Shown: positions 36,001 through 44,462, counted from the stretch's first letter. The stretch: DNA of 64,000 nt from Duganella rivi (GCF_009857435.1 NZ_WWCK01000002.1:248001-312000), one strand, 5' to 3'. Made by a program: numbers and translations. Notes: generated from the letters alone by a model not told the origin.

Positions 36001-36307
36001 CGACTGTGAAGCGGGTTTGTGTGCAGGTGGCGGTGCTGACGCCTTGCCACGGATCAGGCTTGCCGCTCTTGATTTCACGGGCATACGCGGCGCGCAACTG
36101 GGGATTCGCAGCCAGCCACGACATGCGCTGGTACAACTCGCGCGTGCCGGTCGCCGCTTGCTTGAGCCCTTGCGCGGGCGTGGCGCAGGCCAGTTCAAAC
36201 AGTTCGTTGCTCACGCCATTGATGTAGATTGCCAGCGAGACGCCGCCGTACATCACCACCCCAAAACGGATTTCATTGACGTAGTCGGCTTGCTGTTGGC
36301 TGCTCAT
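33023..36307 (-). CDS. Patatin-like protein with C-terminal membrane domain
   Basis: 1094 residues. N-terminal patatin phospholipase domain: glycine-rich VVMYGGVSLAIYINGV (residues 17-32) for the oxyanion hole, nucleophile Ser in GTSAGG (about residue 99), and catalytic Asp in DGGYLDNKP near 320. This long form matches the patatin-related family of Proteobacteria and Actinobacteria (TIGR03607 type). The middle is helical. The last 150 residues contain four hydrophobic segments (from about SVWLARLGLLLQGVVAVAV to the C-terminus), so it is probably membrane-bound. A 20-bp inverted repeat lies 21 bases upstream of the ATG. Substrate lipid unknown; T6SS lies 1.7 kb away, but a link is not shown. 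Confidence 0.85.
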   Translation of the reverse strand: MSSQQQADYVNEIRFGVVMYGGVSLAIYINGVSNELFELACATPAQGLKQAATGTRELYQRMSWLAANPQLRAAYAREIKSGKPDPWQGVSTATCTQTRFTVDAISGTSAGGINGIFLAKSLANGEQFGMLKDLWIREGDFGLLLNDAATYKNFQASDPKRSEQPKSLLNSDRMYAKLLEAFESQSQAQDQLGGPITEEVDLYVTTTDINGSKVKLRLFDKVVDELRYKQNFHFSCDHAAGHNDFTEANNPFFAFAARCTSSFPFAFEPMTLATVRRLAELPDDASLSQWSNFFPNLPSKEVEGGKHIHRAFGDGGYLDNKPFSYVVDVLARRQAIMPLERKLIYVEPAPQHIKSGMPEAGQQPDALQNSLAALTSIPQYETIREDLQAVLQRNRRIERIERLVRQGEASVDQLGDGALTALLCSGADTPNWGTMSMAETLRLYGPAFLAYRRQRAYAVTDELANRLGVQWGIVVDSDEQYALRALVRVWREATFKEDGEEKINAFLDQFDFEFRIRRLGFVLRRTDQLTHLFRKFLNGHLDAQYQPLPMSEVEEDLLQKLPAPFNALKDGGVPRADLDGALRTLARIKAVLVSDRKELHRLHRATPSRPADEITKLRPQLIKVFDNLLGRGNWERANPELKAAARQASLCRTLQESVVVRAKAVYHATAGRYGPLKEALESNLEAMRFKHEADQRMVATGFERASENSWEMLGRPRLTCDTDGLIVVEVAAVAGEDELNSVHATALRRFLGGYFARFDSYDQISFPLYSDTGTGEPCTVEVVRISPADATNLINETKSKGRRKLAGTALANFGAFLDRRWRVNDVMWGRLDGAERLIQTVLPMTDDDTAIVRKELIQRAHDHILKEALLDGGRVDLTTMLIEALREAGNAETLSAYLRQQVVSMCAGTAAAHKQMERILIGLLSEPALADYVRHHYAFPPAPEPQPTMKSGARAITIVGRMLETISSRKGQKNPASVWLARLGLLLQGVVAVAVPGTLAERWWLHLIKVLYAFELFALMLSLVFGSTDAKNITTAALLLTVGVHLLTWVAGDLLRERYLAFRAVLTGLSMTVAALTVIGAWRVLQWLGWLHGG

Positions 36308-36327
36308 CGTTCGTCCGTTTCCGAGAG

Positions 36328-36347
36328 ATGTAGGAGTATTCCTACAT
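36328..36347. promoter_or_regulatory. RcsB/NarL-type inverted repeat upstream of patatin gene
   Basis: ATGTAGGAGTATTCCTACAT: 8-bp perfect arms around GTAT. The inner TAGGAGTATTCCTA agrees at 12 of 14 positions with the RcsAB box (TAAGAATATTCCTA) of enterobacteria. It lies 21 bases before the patatin-like start codon and 142 before the divergent GST. Confidence 0.5.
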
Positions 36348-36488
36348 TCTGGGGCAGAAATTTGACCGGATTATCTCCAATTCTCACTTTAGGTGGTCGC
36401 TGTCGAAAATACAACAAATGCGTCGCCAGCAGGTTTTTCCGGCTTCGTACATAATCAGCGGATCTTTTCTTTTGAAAGCTCGGATCCC

Positions 36489-37193
36489 ATGGCTGACCTG
36501 TCCGCATTCCCTATCTCCGGCAAATGGCCGGCCCAGCATCCTGACCGTCTCCAGCTGTATTCGCTGCCGACGCCCAACGGCGTGAAGGTATCGATTGCGC
36601 TGGAGGAAACCGGCGTTCCGTACGAAGCCCATCTCGTCAGCTTTGAGCGCAACGATCAGATGTCGCCGGAGTTCCTGTCGCTGAATCCGAACAACAAGAT
36701 CCCGGCCATCATTGATCCGAACGGCCCGGACGGCAAGCCGCTGGCGCTGTTTGAGTCCGGCGCGATTTTGCTGTACCTCGCCGACAAGACCGGCCAGCTG
36801 ATTCCAAAGGACGCTGCCGGCCGCTACGAAACCATTCAATGGCTGATGTTCCAGATGGGCGGCATCGGCCCGATGTTTGGGCAGGTCGGCTTCTTCCACA
36901 AGTTTGCCGGCAAGGAGTACGAGGACAAGCGTCCGCGCGACCGCTATATCAACGAGTCCAAGCGCCTGCTGGGCGTGCTGGATCAGCGCCTGGAAGGCCG
37001 CCAGTGGATCATGGGTGATCAATACACCATCGCCGACATCGCCATCTTGCCGTGGGTGCGCAACCTGGTGAATTTCTACGGCGCGGGCGAGCTGGTCGAG
37101 TATCACCAGTTCCAGAACGTGCAGCGCGTGCTGGCGGCGTTCGTGGCGCGGCCCGCCGTGGCCAAGGGACTGGAGATTCCGCCGCGCGCTTGA
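36489..37193 (+). CDS. Glutathione S-transferase (YfcG/YghU-type)
   Basis: 234 residues from the ATG at 36489; the frame extends upstream by 96 bases without a good start. Thioredoxin-like N-terminal domain opening with LQLYSLPTPNGVKVSIALEETG, the TPNG motif characteristic of Nu-class, disulfide-bond-reductase-like GSTs (YfcG, YghU), then NPNNKIPAIID and ESGAILLYLA for glutathione binding, and an all-helical C-terminal domain with YTIADIAILPWVRN. Cytoplasmic detoxification or disulfide reduction. Stops two bases before the convergent gene. Confidence 0.92.
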   Translation: MADLSAFPISGKWPAQHPDRLQLYSLPTPNGVKVSIALEETGVPYEAHLVSFERNDQMSPEFLSLNPNNKIPAIIDPNGPDGKPLALFESGAILLYLADKTGQLIPKDAAGRYETIQWLMFQMGGIGPMFGQVGFFHKFAGKEYEDKRPRDRYINESKRLLGVLDQRLEGRQWIMGDQYTIADIAILPWVRNLVNFYGAGELVEYHQFQNVQRVLAAFVARPAVAKGLEIPPRA

Positions 37194-37195
37194 CG

Positions 37196-37954
37196 CTAGT
37201 GGTTGGGCGCGCGGCAGGCGGCGTCGGCTTCCCAGCGGCCGGAGCAGATGCGCGAGCGGCACAGCATGCCCTCGATCAGCCCTAGCTGCTTGCAGCGCGC
37301 CAGCAGTTGCACGGTGGTGTCGCCGTCTTGACGCTCGACCACGTCGCGGCTGCGCTCCGGCGTGACCGAGGCCGGCTTGTTGGTGTGTGCGACCAAGGCG
37401 GTGAGTAAGGTGACGTCGGTGTCGCCAGCCTGCGCGGCAGGCACGGTGTTGCCGGCGGGTGTGGTCGGGACAGCAGCAGTTGCCATACGTGTCGACGGTG
37501 CGGCCGGCTTGTGCTGCGCAGCCAGCGTCCGTGCGGGCGAGGGCGGGGCGCTGGCGCGCGCGGCTACGCCGGCGCCGGCGGTTGACGGCACGCTGCTGGC
37601 ATCGTTAGCCTTGATCGGCGATGCGACATTGATAATCGCCGCTGCCTGTTCTGCTGGCGGCTCGCTCATCGTCACCTGGGGCGCGCGCCGCACTACCGTC
37701 GTCGTGCTACTGCTATAACCAGAGCGGAAGGTTTTCGGCGTGATCGCCTGGTCGTGCATCAGCCACGCCACGCCGCACATCAACAACAGCAGGGCAAACA
37801 AGCCGATCGTCCAGCCATCGATCGTCCAGCCGGCCGCCCGGGCTGGATGAACTTGTGCTCGCACGCCATGCTCCAGCTGCGCGAGGATGCGCTTGCTCTC
37901 TACCGGCCGCCGCGCGCCGATGGCCGCCATCAAATCTGGTTTCGCTTTATCCAC
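37196..37954 (-). CDS. Hypothetical single-pass membrane protein
   Basis: 252 residues: cytoplasmic N-terminus of about 45, one transmembrane helix (about 48-66, IGLFALLLLMCGVAWLM), then a long Ala/Pro/Ser/Thr-rich periplasmic linker and a small C-terminal domain with four cysteines (LARCKQLGLIEGMLCRSRICSGRWEADAACRAP). The cysteine-rich tail is conserved-looking and may form disulfides. Not recognised. It is divergent from the M15 peptidase gene at the edge of the T6SS locus, with 103 bases between them, so an association with T6SS is possible but unproven. Confidence 0.65.
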   Translation of the reverse strand: MDKAKPDLMAAIGARRPVESKRILAQLEHGVRAQVHPARAAGWTIDGWTIGLFALLLLMCGVAWLMHDQAITPKTFRSGYSSSTTTVVRRAPQVTMSEPPAEQAAAIINVASPIKANDASSVPSTAGAGVAARASAPPSPARTLAAQHKPAAPSTRMATAAVPTTPAGNTVPAAQAGDTDVTLLTALVAHTNKPASVTPERSRDVVERQDGDTTVQLLARCKQLGLIEGMLCRSRICSGRWEADAACRAPNH

Positions 37955-38057
37955 AATATCCTCCTTGCATTTGATCTGGCCGAAGTTCGCCGTGTTGCGA
38001 ACGGCCTACGATGCAGTGTCCGGTCTGTGGCATCGGCCCGTTTTGATGGAGCGCACC

Positions 38058-38897
38058 ATGTTTCTCTTTTCCGTGCTGTTGTTCTTCGTTGTGACGTGTT
38101 TTTGTGCGTGGCTGTTGCTGTTTCCCGCTGGCCGCGACGTGATAGTGCAATCGCTGGACGCGATGAGCCGCCGCATCGGGCGGCAGATGCGCGGCGGCTA
38201 CCGGCAGGGCGTGCAGCAAGCTGCCGGTGTCGGACGCGAGGCGGGCGGCGCTGTGCGGTGCTCGGCGCAGTTTGTGAAGCGGCGCTATCCGCTGCTGCTG
38301 GCGGTGGGCGTGCTGCTGACCGTGCCGCCCTTGCTGGCGCTGATGCTCAGCGGCCGCAGCATGCTGTCCGGCTTCGACAGCGACACCCACGCCATCAATG
38401 ATCAAATCGCCGGCTTGCTGCAAGGCGAGCAGCTGAGCGCACCGGCGCCGCTGCCGCCGCTGGCCTTCACCACTGCCGAGGTGACGCTGGTGCGCCCCAT
38501 GCTCGACAGCGCCAACCGCAACTGGCAACTGCTCGACCCGGCGTTTGCGCAGCGGCTGCTGCTGGTATTCAAAATCATGAAAGAGCGCCACGGCTACGAC
38601 ATGGCGATACTGGAGGGCTACCGCAGCCCGGAGCGGCAGAACGCGCTGGCCGCCGCCGGCCCTAGCGTCACAAACGCCAAGGCTTTCCAGAGCTACCACC
38701 AGTTCGGCCTGGCCGCCGATTGCGCCTTTCTGCGCGAAGGCAAGCTGGTCATTTCCGAGAAAGACCCATGGGCCATGCGCGGCTACCAGTTCTACGGCGC
38801 CGCCGCCGAGGCCGCGGGGCTGACGTGGGGCGGCCGCTGGGCCATGATGGACTTCGGCCACACCGAACTGCGCGTGCCGGGCACGGTGAAGAAGTAA
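38058..38897 (+). CDS. M15 family peptidoglycan peptidase, T6SS TagX-like
   Basis: 279 residues; ATG at 38058 chosen over ATG 38046 because GGAG stands six bases before it. Helix at residues 3-21 and a second at about 77-98, then a periplasmic VanY/M15 domain: LEGYRSPERQNALAA, the zinc motif S-x-H-x-x-G-x-A-x-D in SYHQFGLAADCAFL, and the last ligand in MDFGHTEL. In Acinetobacter a membrane-anchored peptidase of this type (TagX) cuts peptidoglycan so that the T6SS trans-envelope complex can be assembled. Position directly before tssM supports the same role here. Confidence 0.8.
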   Translation: MFLFSVLLFFVVTCFCAWLLLFPAGRDVIVQSLDAMSRRIGRQMRGGYRQGVQQAAGVGREAGGAVRCSAQFVKRRYPLLLAVGVLLTVPPLLALMLSGRSMLSGFDSDTHAINDQIAGLLQGEQLSAPAPLPPLAFTTAEVTLVRPMLDSANRNWQLLDPAFAQRLLLVFKIMKERHGYDMAILEGYRSPERQNALAAAGPSVTNAKAFQSYHQFGLAADCAFLREGKLVISEKDPWAMRGYQFYGAAAEAAGLTWGGRWAMMDFGHTELRVPGTVKK

Positions 38898-38997
38898 GCG
38901 TCATTGTTCTTGCGCAAGAAATGCCGGCTTTGTTGGTGGCAACATTGATCAGTCCGCCCGCTGCATGGGCGTCGCCGTCTTCGCCGGACACGAGCTT

Positions 38998-41900
38998 ATG
39001 ATGCGCAGAATCTGGACTTTCCTCACCGATAGCCGTCACCTCACCATCATTGGCCTGCTGGCAATGGCGGCGTTCTTCTACCTTGGCGCGCAAGTGCTGG
39101 AGCTGGCGCTGATTTGGGCGCTAGCGGCGATTGCCGCGATGCTGGCGCTGGCCGGCGCGGTGTGGTGGTGGCGGCGCTGGCGCGCGCGGCGTGAATCGGC
39201 GCGGCTGGAGGAGGCCATCGGTCAGACCAGCGTTGATCCCACGGTGGCCGAAGTGAAGGCGATCCGCGACAGCATGCTGAAGGCAATCGACACCATCAAA
39301 GGCTCCAAGCTGGGCATCGTCGCCGGCGCGCGCGCCTTGTACGAACTGCCGTGGTACATGATCATCGGGAATCCGGCGGCGGGCAAGAGCACGGCCATCA
39401 CCAACTCCGGCTTGCAGTTTCCGTTCGCGGACGGGAAGGTGCTGCAGGGCGTGGGCGGCACGCGCAACTGCGACTGGTTCTTCACCACCGAGGGCATCTT
39501 GCTCGACACGGCGGGCCGCTACTCGGTGCTGGAGGAGCATCGCGCCGAGTGGTTTGGCTTCCTCGATTTGCTGAAGAAGTACCGCCGCCGTGCGCCGATC
39601 AACGGCATCGTGATCGCGGTCAGCATCGCGGAACTGCGCGGCGATGATCCTGAAGTCGGCATCAAGCTGGCGCGCAGCCTGCGCAAGCGCGTGCAGGATC
39701 TGATCGAACGGCTGGAGGTGTTTGCGCCGGTGTATGTGGTATTCACCAAGGCTGATTTGATTGCCGGATTTGGCGAATTCTTCGCGCAGGCCGAGCGCGC
39801 GGAGCGTGAACGCGCGTGGGGCGCAACCATGCCGTATCAGCGCAAGACCAGCAGCCAGCAAGTGATGGCCTTCTTCGATCACGCCTTCGATGAACTGTGC
39901 GACGGCTTGAAGGCGATGAGCATCGCCACCATGGGCCAGCAGCGGCGCGAACGCATGGAGCCGGGCGTGTTCACTTTTCCCTTGGAGTTTGCGACCATCC
40001 GCGCGCCGTTGCGCTCCTTCCTCGTGACCTTGTTCGAGGAGAATCCGTTCCAGTTCAAGCCTGTGTTCCGTGGCTTCTACTTCACCAGCGCGCTACAGGA
40101 GGGCATGCCGCTGAGCGAACAATCACAGCGCGTGGCCAAGCGCTTTGCCTTGAGCGCGGTGGCGGCGCCGCCGGCCGCAGATGTCGGCCACTCCGGCTTC
40201 TTTTTGTCGAACCTTTTCCGCAAGGTGATTTTCGAGGACAAGGACTTGGTGTCGCAGTACGCCAGCAAAACCAAGGTGCGCTTGAAGTATGCGGCGTTCT
40301 TCGTGGCGGTGCTGCTGCTGGGCGCATCGCTGGGCGGCTGGAGCTGGGCCTACATGGGCAATCGCCAGTTGGTCAGCAATGTGCAGGCGGATTTGGATAA
40401 GGTGATCAAGCTGCAAGCCAAGCGCCTCGATTTGCAATCGCGCCTGGAGGCGCTGGAGATTATTCAAGACCGCATCCTGCAATTGGAGAAATACCGCGAG
40501 TCGCGACCATGGTCGCTGCGCATGGGGCTTTATCAGGGCGAGCTTTTGGAGCGCAAGCTGCGCGAGGAATACTTCGCCGGTGTGAAGAATGTGATGCTGA
40601 TGCCGGTGGTAGCCAATCTCGAAACGCTGCTATCGGAGATGAACGCGCATGCGGCGGAATTGCAGCCGCCCGGCACTGCTGCACCTGCGCCGGTTGCGGG
40701 CCAGTTTCAGGAAGCCTCTCCCATCAACGTCGATGACGCCTACAACGCGCTGAAAAGCTACTTGATGCTGGCCGATAAATCGCACGCTGAAGCCAGCCAC
40801 TTGAACGATCAGCTGCCGCGCCATTGGCGTGCTTGGCTGGAGAATAATCGCGGCGCGATGCAACGCGAGCAGCTGATTCACAGCGCCGAACGGCTCATGA
40901 GCTTCTATCTCGCGCAGATCCCCGATCCTGCATGGCCGCGCATCGATCTGAAGCTGGCGCTGGTCGATCAGTCACGCGAAAACCTGCGCCGCGTGGTGCG
41001 CGGCCTGCCGGCGCGCGAGCGGGTGTACGCCGACATCCGTGCCCGCGCCAACACCCGCTTCCCATCGCACACCGTGGCGCGCATGGTGGGCGAACAGGAT
41101 CAGGCGCTAGTCACCGGCAGCTACGCGGTGCCGGGCGCGTACACCCGCGAGGCATGGGAGAAGTTCGTGCAAGAGGCCTTCCGCAATGCCGCCAACCGCG
41201 AACTGCAAAGCACTGACTGGGTACTGAAAACGGCCGCCCGCGACGACCTGACGCTGGAAGGCAGTCCCGAACAAATCCAGAAAGGCCTGACCGATTTATA
41301 CAAAGCCGATTACGCGCGCGAGTGGCAGAAGTTTGTGCAGGGTGTGAGCATCGCCAATCTGAATGGCTTTGATGGCGCGGTGACGGCGATGAACCGCTTG
41401 GGCGATCCGCAAGCCTCGCCGATGTCCAAGCTACTGGGCGCGATTCACCAGCAAACTTCCTGGGACAATCCGTCCATGGTGAGCGCCGAGATGAAGGAGG
41501 CGCAATCGGGCTTCATCACCTGGATCAAATACAGCTTGTTCCGGCGTTCTCCGGCGCAGGTCAACATCAACCTTCCGGCGGAACGCCCGGCCGGCGGGCT
41601 AGGGCCGGTGGGCCGCGAGTTTGCCGGCATCGGCAAGCTGGTAGCGGCCAAGGACAAAGACGCTTCGCGGATGCGCGCCTACATGGACGTGCTGTCCAAG
41701 CTGCGCAGCCGCTTGAACCAGTTGAAGAATCAGGGCGATCCCGGCCCCGGCGCGCGCCAGTTCATGCAGCAGACGCTGGAAGGCAGCGGCTCTGAACTGG
41801 CGGACGCGCTGCGCTACGTTGATGAGCAAATGCTGGTCGGGATGAGTGACCAGCAAAAGCAGGCCATCCGCCCGATTCTGGTTCGGCCCTTGATGCAAAC

Positions 41901-42735
41901 CTTTGCCGTGCTGATTCCAGCGGCCGAAGCGGAGATCAACAAGACGTGGCTGGCGCAGGTCTACGAGCCTTTCCAGCAAACGCTGGCCAATAAATATCCG
42001 TTCTCGCCAACGTCACGCATTGAGGCCGCCGACTCGGAAATCGCCCAGTTCTTTGGGCCGGACGGCGTGATCGCCAAATTCGCTACATCGGCTGTCGGCC
42101 CCCTGGTGCTGCGGCGCGGCGATGTGCTGGCGCCGCGTACATGGGCCGACATGGGCATTACGCTGTCGCCGCAAGCGGTGGCGCGTTTCCCTGGCTGGAT
42201 TGCGCCGATTGCCGCAGGCGGCGTGGCTCCGGCGTCCGCCGCAGCGCAGACCGTGTTCCAGATACAGCCCATGCCAGCGCCGGGCACGCAGGAATACACG
42301 GTGGAGATCGACGGCCAGCAGCTCCGCTACCGCAACACCCCGGCGCAGTGGGCCAGCATGGTGCACCCAAGTCCGCAGGGCGCGCCCGGCGCGCGCATCA
42401 CGGCTGTGGCGTTTGATGGCCGCAGCGTGGACGTGTTCAACGAACCGGGGCAGCTTGGCCTCAAGCGCATGATCGATACGGCGGCGAAGCAGAAGCGCGA
42501 TGGCGGCGTGTTCGAACTGCGCTGGACTAGCGGCGGCATCACCGTGGCGATGGGCCTAAAGATCATCAGCAGCCCGGAAAGCGGCGGCGCGGCCAACGTA
42601 CCGCAAGATCAAGGCTTCCGTGGCTTGCGGCTGCCGGAGACCTTCGTCGGTGCGCCGCTGGCAGCGTCCGCCCCGCCGCTGCGGCCGATCGATGGCGGGC
42701 CGCCTCCTACCGCCTTGGCGGGAGCGGTGCAATGA
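38998..42735 (+). CDS. tssM: T6SS membrane protein TssM (IcmF/VasK)
   Basis: Inner-membrane core of the TssJLM complex that spans the envelope. About 1245 residues from ATG 38998 (the adjacent ATG 39001 is equally possible; an in-frame ATG at 38965 adds 11 unlikely residues). Two N-terminal helices (about 14-32 and 36-59), a cytoplasmic GTPase-like domain with Walker A GNPAAGKST (about 123-131) and LLDTAGRY, a third helix near 440, then the long periplasmic domain ending in the IcmF C-terminal beta region. The stop overlaps tagF (ATGA). Confidence 0.95.
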   Translation: MMRRIWTFLTDSRHLTIIGLLAMAAFFYLGAQVLELALIWALAAIAAMLALAGAVWWWRRWRARRESARLEEAIGQTSVDPTVAEVKAIRDSMLKAIDTIKGSKLGIVAGARALYELPWYMIIGNPAAGKSTAITNSGLQFPFADGKVLQGVGGTRNCDWFFTTEGILLDTAGRYSVLEEHRAEWFGFLDLLKKYRRRAPINGIVIAVSIAELRGDDPEVGIKLARSLRKRVQDLIERLEVFAPVYVVFTKADLIAGFGEFFAQAERAERERAWGATMPYQRKTSSQQVMAFFDHAFDELCDGLKAMSIATMGQQRRERMEPGVFTFPLEFATIRAPLRSFLVTLFEENPFQFKPVFRGFYFTSALQEGMPLSEQSQRVAKRFALSAVAAPPAADVGHSGFFLSNLFRKVIFEDKDLVSQYASKTKVRLKYAAFFVAVLLLGASLGGWSWAYMGNRQLVSNVQADLDKVIKLQAKRLDLQSRLEALEIIQDRILQLEKYRESRPWSLRMGLYQGELLERKLREEYFAGVKNVMLMPVVANLETLLSEMNAHAAELQPPGTAAPAPVAGQFQEASPINVDDAYNALKSYLMLADKSHAEASHLNDQLPRHWRAWLENNRGAMQREQLIHSAERLMSFYLAQIPDPAWPRIDLKLALVDQSRENLRRVVRGLPARERVYADIRARANTRFPSHTVARMVGEQDQALVTGSYAVPGAYTREAWEKFVQEAFRNAANRELQSTDWVLKTAARDDLTLEGSPEQIQKGLTDLYKADYAREWQKFVQGVSIANLNGFDGAVTAMNRLGDPQASPMSKLLGAIHQQTSWDNPSMVSAEMKEAQSGFITWIKYSLFRRSPAQVNINLPAERPAGGLGPVGREFAGIGKLVAAKDKDASRMRAYMDVLSKLRSRLNQLKNQGDPGPGARQFMQQTLEGSGSELADALRYVDEQMLVGMSDQQKQAIRPILVRPLMQTFAVLIPAAEAEINKTWLAQVYEPFQQTLANKYPFSPTSRIEAADSEIAQFFGPDGVIAKFATSAVGPLVLRRGDVLAPRTWADMGITLSPQAVARFPGWIAPIAAGGVAPASAAAQTVFQIQPMPAPGTQEYTVEIDGQQLRYRNTPAQWASMVHPSPQGAPGARITAVAFDGRSVDVFNEPGQLGLKRMIDTAAKQKRDGGVFELRWTSGGITVAMGLKIISSPESGGAANVPQDQGFRGLRLPETFVGAPLAASAPPLRPIDGGPPPTALAGAVQ

Positions 42736-43700
42736 GGCGCGGGCCGCAGCCGGCGCGCATCGGCTACTTCGGCAAGCTGCCGGCGCGCAGTGACTTCATC
42801 AAGGCCGCCGACAATCTTCCGCTGGCTAGCTTACTGGACGAATGGCTGGCGGAGGTGATGAATATGCTGAGCGCCGATCCGCGCTGGAAGCTCAATTACG
42901 ACGCCATGCGTCCGTTGCACTTTGCCTTCGTCGGCACGCGCAGCCGGCGTGCCATCGCCGGTCATCTGGCGGCCAGCAGCGATAGCTCGCGGCGGCGTTA
43001 TCCCTTTCTCTGCATGAGCGCCATCGAAGTCGACGCGCCAGCCACTTTCGTGCCGCGCAGCCCTTTGATTCTTGCACCGCTGTGGGCCGAACTGGATCTG
43101 CTGGCGGCGGACGTGCTGGCCTCCGCCGACCCGGACACGCCGCTGCAAACGCTGTCCGGCACCCGCATTGAGATCGATCCCGGCGACGCGCAGCACGAGC
43201 AAACCTTCGTCGATTTCCTCGACCGCCACACCATCGGCGCGCTGGAAGCGATGCTGGGAACGGCGTCCGTACGCCGCACGTTACTGGCAGTCGGTCTGCT
43301 GCTCCAGCCGGTGCGCCGCAGCGGCGCGGAGCGGCTGGATAAAAGCCTGGTGCTGCCATTGCCGCTATCTCCACGCCAGCGCAATCTGGTGGCGGCGTTT
43401 TGGGTGGACTTGATCGCGCCATTCCTGCAGCAGGCCGACTTTGAACTGAGCCTGTTCTTTGCGGATCTGCGCGAACAGCCATCGCTGGTCATCGGTTTTT
43501 GCGGCGCAGCGCCGGAAACGCTGGCCGCCATTATCGATCCGCATAGCGCCGCCGAGCAGCAGATCAGCTTTGACTACGCCGGCTGGGTCGATGAACTGAT
43601 CGCCGGCGACGCCCGCGTGCAAAAGCTCTCGGCCTACCTGGAGCAAGGCCAGTTGTCATTGCGCTCGGTGCAGGCGCTGTTCCATGAAACCTTTGTGTGA
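42732..43700 (+). CDS. tagF: T6SS-associated protein TagF
   Basis: 322 residues. The N-terminal half is the TagF domain (IGYFGKLPARSDFIKA at residues 10-25; RRRYPFLCMSAIE near 90). In Pseudomonas and Agrobacterium TagF is a cytoplasmic post-translational repressor of T6SS firing, released through a threonine phosphorylation pathway. No PpkA/PppA kinase-phosphatase pair is seen in the window. Starts within the tssM stop codon. The C-terminal half, with LLQPVRRSGAERLDKSLVLPLP, is not further assigned. Confidence 0.92.
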   Translation: MRRGPQPARIGYFGKLPARSDFIKAADNLPLASLLDEWLAEVMNMLSADPRWKLNYDAMRPLHFAFVGTRSRRAIAGHLAASSDSSRRRYPFLCMSAIEVDAPATFVPRSPLILAPLWAELDLLAADVLASADPDTPLQTLSGTRIEIDPGDAQHEQTFVDFLDRHTIGALEAMLGTASVRRTLLAVGLLLQPVRRSGAERLDKSLVLPLPLSPRQRNLVAAFWVDLIAPFLQQADFELSLFFADLREQPSLVIGFCGAAPETLAAIIDPHSAAEQQISFDYAGWVDELIAGDARVQKLSAYLEQGQLSLRSVQALFHETFV

Positions 43701-43712
43701 AGGAGTTCCGCC

Positions 43713-44462
43713 ATGCGTAAATGGATGATGATTGCGATGCTGGCGACAGCGTGGGCCGGCGCGCAAACGCCGGGCCAGATCGTGGTGACCGGCGCTGTGC
43801 CGGATGAAGCCAGCAAGGCCGCCATGCTGGCGCAGCTGCGCGCGCTGTATGGCGCCGAGCGCGTGGTCGATCAAGTCAGCATCGCGCAAGTGTCGCTGCC
43901 GCCCAACTGGGGCGGCTACGTGCAAAAGCTGATCAGCCCCAATCTCAAGTTGATCAGCAAAGGCGAATTGAAAGTCGACGGCACCAACGTCACCGTGCGC
44001 GGCGAGGTGGCAAACGAAGCGCAACGGCAGCAGATCGCCAGTGACATCGCCACCAGCCTCAATCCCAGCTACACCGTCAACAACGGCCTGCGCGTCAGCG
44101 CCGCCGAACAGAACCTGCTGGACGACACGCTGGCCAAGCGCATCATCGAATTCGATAGCGGCAAGGCGACGCTGACGCCGTCCGGCCAATCCATACTCGA
44201 TGAGATGGCGGCTGCGCTGCAAAAGGTGAAGGGCAAGAAGGTGGAGGTGATCGGCCACACCGACAACATCGGTCTACGCGACAGCAATCTGGCGCTGAGC
44301 CAGGCGCGCGCAGAAGCAGTACGAACCTACCTCACCGGCAAAGGCATCAATCCAGAAATGGTGATGGTGTCCGGCCAAGGGCCGGATCGGCCGGTGGCCG
44401 AGAACACCAGCGCGGAAGGACGCGCGCGCAATCGCCGCATCGAGTTCCGCGTGGCGCAGTAA
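43713..44462 (+). CDS. OmpA-family peptidoglycan-binding protein (T6SS)
   Basis: 249 residues. Signal-like N-terminus (MRKWMMIAMLATAWAGAQ), a BON-like repeat region (residues about 20-120), and a C-terminal OmpA-like domain: IEFDSGKATLTPSGQSILDEMAAAL, VIGHTDNIGLRDSNLALSQARAEAV and ARNRRIEFRV. It should anchor the secretion apparatus to peptidoglycan. The TssL encoded next has no such domain of its own, so this protein probably supplies it (TagL/TagN-type function). AAGGAG precedes the ATG. Last gene of the plus-strand tagX-tssM-tagF unit; it converges with tssL, whose stop is at the next base. Confidence 0.88.
   Translation: MRKWMMIAMLATAWAGAQTPGQIVVTGAVPDEASKAAMLAQLRALYGAERVVDQVSIAQVSLPPNWGGYVQKLISPNLKLISKGELKVDGTNVTVRGEVANEAQRQQIASDIATSLNPSYTVNNGLRVSAAEQNLLDDTLAKRIIEFDSGKATLTPSGQSILDEMAAALQKVKGKKVEVIGHTDNIGLRDSNLALSQARAEAVRTYLTGKGINPEMVMVSGQGPDRPVAENTSAEGRARNRRIEFRVAQ

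Noticed and set aside
33023..36307. Patatin-like protein as T6SS phospholipase effector (Tle)
   Set aside because: It has a C-terminal membrane domain, no VgrG/PAAR or immunity neighbour, and belongs to a separate long patatin family; kept only as a weak possibility.
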